Assembly (NCBI RefSeq): GCF_001889165.1
Contig: NZ_CP016020.1
Coordinates: 434,001-498,000, forward strand
Length of the DNA stretch: 64,000 nucleotides
Direction of reading: 5' to 3'
Source: Bacillus weihaiensis
GTDB lineage: Bacteria; Bacillota; Bacilli; Bacillales; Bacillaceae
Shown: positions 58,633 to 64,000 of the stretch, piece after piece
Layout of the letters: the number at the start of each line of letters is the position of its first letter
Numbering within the stretch: the first letter of the stretch is position 1
Notes under the pieces: generated by a model
Database searches by the model: none
What the model was told of the DNA's origin: nothing
Seen by the model: the letters and a program-made list of their open reading frames with translations, nothing else
Made by a program: the position numbers and the translations under genes

Positions 58633-58669
58633 AAAATGGGGAAAGGGGATCATCCCCTTTCCCCATTTT
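58633..58669 (+). other. Perfect 17-bp hairpin between gapA and pgk
   Basis: Bases 58633-58649 (AAAATGGGGAAAGGGGA) are fully complementary to 58653-58669, with a three-base loop. A T-run lies only inside the right arm, so termination is probably partial. It would protect the 3' end of gapA mRNA and lower expression of the genes after it. Confidence 0.75.
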
Positions 58670-58718
58670 CACTTCTAAATGATTAGCATGGTTTTCTGAA
58701 TCATTTCATACGATCCTG

Positions 58719-58727
58719 TGGTATGAT
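58719..58727 (+). promoter_or_regulatory. Candidate extended -10 promoter of pgk
   Basis: TGGTATGAT is an extended -10; the -35 is weak. It lies 40 bases before the pgk start, after the hairpin, and could give CggR-independent transcription of pgk-tpiA-gpmI-eno. Confidence 0.4.
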
Positions 58728-58769
58728 ACACATGATGGTACGCATTTTTAAATTAAAGGAGGGCTTTTC

Positions 58770-59954
58770 ATGAACAAAAAGTCAGTAAAAGACATTGATG
58801 TTAAAGGAAAAGTTGTCTTTTGTCGTGTAGACTTCAACGTACCGATGAAGGATGGACAAGTGACGGATGAAACACGTATTCGCGCTGCTTTACCAACAAT
58901 TCAGTATTTAAGCGAACAAGGTGCTAAAGTTGTTTTAGCAAGTCACTTAGGACGTCCTAAAGGTGAAGTAGTAGAAGAATTACGTTTAAATGCAGTAGCT
59001 GAAAAACTTCAAGAGCTTTCAGGTAAAACTGTTGTGAAAACAGATGAAGCATACGGCGAATCTGTAAAAGCTGAAATCGCTAAATTAGAAGAAGGTGGCG
59101 TTCTTTTACTAGAAAACGTTCGTTTCTATCCTGGTGAAGAGAAAAATGATCCAGAACTAGCAAAAGCATTTGCTGATTTAGCAGATGTCTACGTAAATGA
59201 CGCTTTTGGTGCGGCTCACCGTGCTCACGCTTCAACAGAAGGTATTGCACAGCATATTCCAGCTGTAGCAGGATTCTTAATGGAGAAAGAGCTTGACGTA
59301 TTAGGTAAAGCTTTATCAAATCCTGAACGTCCTTTCACTGCAATTATCGGTGGAGCAAAAGTAAAAGATAAAATTGGTGTTATTGAAAATCTTTTAAACA
59401 AAGTAGATAACCTAATTATCGGCGGTGGACTAGCTTATACGTTCATCAAAGCATTAGGACATGACGTAGGTAAATCACTTCTAGAAGAAGATAAAATTGA
59501 TTTAGCGAAATCTTTCCTTGATCAAGCAAAAGAAAAAGGCGTTAACTTCTATATGCCTGTTGATATCGTTGTGGCAGATGATTTCTCTAACGACGCTAAC
59601 ACAAAGGTAGTTTCTATTGATAGCATTCCTAGCGATTGGGAAGGCCTTGATGCAGGTCCTAAATCACGCGAAATTTATGCAGACGTGATTAAAAACTCTA
59701 AGCTAGTAATCTGGAACGGACCAATGGGTGTGTTTGAATTAGACGCATTTGCAAATGGAACAAAAGCAGTAGGTCAAGCACTTGCTGAAGCAACTGATAC
59801 ATATTCAGTCATTGGAGGAGGAGATTCAGCAGCAGCTGTAGAAAAGTTTGGCTTAGCAGATAAAATGAGCCACATTTCTACTGGTGGTGGAGCATCTCTT
59901 GAATTCATGGAAGGTAAAGAGCTTCCAGGCGTAGTAGCATTAAACGACAAATAA
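58770..59954 (+). CDS. pgk: Phosphoglycerate kinase
   Basis: Makes ATP from 1,3-bisphosphoglycerate. [24 protein letters not shown] is the N-terminal substrate signature; [49 protein letters not shown] and [15 protein letters not shown] (nucleotide side) follow. The 394-residue length is normal. It has an AAAGGAGGG ribosome site and is third in the operon. Confidence 0.98.
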   Translation: MNKKSVKDIDVKGKVVFCRVDFNVPMKDGQVTDETRIRAALPTIQYLSEQGAKVVLASHLGRPKGEVVEELRLNAVAEKLQELSGKTVVKTDEAYGESVKAEIAKLEEGGVLLLENVRFYPGEEKNDPELAKAFADLADVYVNDAFGAAHRAHASTEGIAQHIPAVAGFLMEKELDVLGKALSNPERPFTAIIGGAKVKDKIGVIENLLNKVDNLIIGGGLAYTFIKALGHDVGKSLLEEDKIDLAKSFLDQAKEKGVNFYMPVDIVVADDFSNDANTKVVSIDSIPSDWEGLDAGPKSREIYADVIKNSKLVIWNGPMGVFELDAFANGTKAVGQALAEATDTYSVIGGGDSAAAVEKFGLADKMSHISTGGGASLEFMEGKELPGVVALNDK

Positions 59955-60026
59955 AAAGCAGAATTCCTCACATTCAATTGAGGATCTGTCGCGACATCTT
60001 CAGTTGAATCGTGAACGATCTGCTAA

Positions 60027-62332
<2,306 letters not shown>

Positions 62333-62447
62333 CTTTAAACATAGTAATCGGTATTTCACTGATTGTCTCAAATTCGGCCTCTGACCTCCGCTATCAACCA
62401 ATGATTTGATGAAAAGGCAGAAACTAAAAACTAAAAATTCTTTATAA

Positions 62448-63758
<1,311 letters not shown>

Positions 63759-63777
63759 TTTGAGTTAGAATTTGAGG

Positions 63778-63807
63778 GAACTGCCGCGGGTGCGGCAGTT
63801 CTTTTTT
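63778..63807 (+). terminator. Terminator after eno
   Basis: A perfect ten-bp GC-rich stem (GAACTGCCGC at 63778-63787 with 63792-63801) with a four-base loop and six T. Confidence 0.93.
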
Positions 63808-63811
63808 GTAT

Positions 63812-64000
63812 GGGGAGATTTGGATGGGAGTGAGTGGGTGGGTTGGTTGAGTAGGCGGGTGAGTGAGTGGGTGAGTGGGTGGGTGGGCGAATTTTGCTGG
63901 AAATTGGCGGGATTTGTCTAATCGCGGATAGGAGAGCTAAAATCGCGGATAGAGGGCTGAAAATCGCGGATAGAGGGCTGAAAATCGCGGATAGAGGGCT
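63812..64000. repeat. Composite element: GTGA/GTGG tract plus 21-bp array (cut by window end)
   Basis: About 80 bases of period-4 G-rich sequence (GTGA, GTGG, GTTG, GGCG units) are followed by a spacer ending GTCTAAT (63916-63922), then 21-base units anchored on AATCGCGG at 63920, 63941, 63962 and 63983. The unit reads AATCGCGGATAGAGGGCTGA plus one base. The array continues beyond the window. The order of modules is the same as at 6177-6392, again right after a terminator. Confidence 0.9.

Overview
The window is chromosomal DNA of a low-GC, endospore-forming Bacillaceae (Bacillus or a close relative such as Cytobacillus, Mesobacillus or Neobacillus; the genus is an inference from style, not a database result). 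The order csbA-uvrBA, yvlABCD, hprK-lgt-yvoD-ppaX-yvoF, hisZGDBHAF-hisIE, yvcD-trxB-yvcI-rapZ-glmR-whiA-crh-clpP, sigL, cggR-gapA-pgk-tpiA-gpmI-eno follows the known Bacillus subtilis order. AAGGAGG-type ribosome sites, GTG/TTG starts, U-tract terminators, and sigma-W, LexA, CtsR, CcpA, CcpN and CggR-type sites all fit.

Layout. 1-6.2 kb: end of a mannitol operon (mtlR fragment, mtlD), a class I/II aminotransferase, cardiolipin synthase and manA. 6.2-8.9 kb: accessory stretch with a 21-bp repeat array, a small lipoprotein, a GC-rich interspersed repeat and a YerO-like TetR regulator. 8.9-12.4 kb: ppsR-ppdK behind two CcpN-like boxes. 12.7-17.2 kb: DUF47/Pit phosphate transport pair, a small membrane protein, release factor 3, a GNAT enzyme and csbA. 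17.6-22.5 kb: SOS-controlled uvrBA. 22.7-28.7 kb: an ECF sigma/anti-sigma pair, the sigma-W yvlABCD operon, a secreted phosphoesterase and a spore-type amidase. 28.9-33.1 kb: hprK-lgt-yvoD-ppaX-yvoF. 33.4-39.8 kb: histidine operon. 40.4-44.3 kb: two DUF3231 paralogues flanking yvcD. 44.5-51.3 kb: trxB, yvcI-rapZ-glmR-whiA-crh, clpP and tRNA-Arg. 51.5-54.1 kb: a PAS/GGDEF/EAL protein. 54.7-64 kb: sigL and the complete lower-glycolysis operon.

Much of the window concerns carbon-flow control. HprK/P phosphorylates HPr and Crh (both CcpA co-regulators), PpaX removes the pyrophosphate made by HprK/P, GlmR sits beside Crh, CggR gates glycolysis, a cre site lies upstream of sigL, and CcpN-like boxes lie upstream of the gluconeogenic ppsR-ppdK pair.

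The most unusual signal is a family of intergenic arrays with a strict 21-bp period. Four occur in 64 kb, each just after the intrinsic terminator of a plus-strand gene (manA, hisIE, crh, eno). Two are preceded by a GTGA/GTGG-type tetranucleotide tract and two share a 3' flank. They are not CRISPRs and probably do not encode protein; I do not know a described function. Other items worth checking are the CcpN boxes at ppsR-ppdK, twin near-identical operator-like dyads 30 kb apart, long RNA hairpins in clpP and gapA-pgk, and a possible leader ORF before yvcI.
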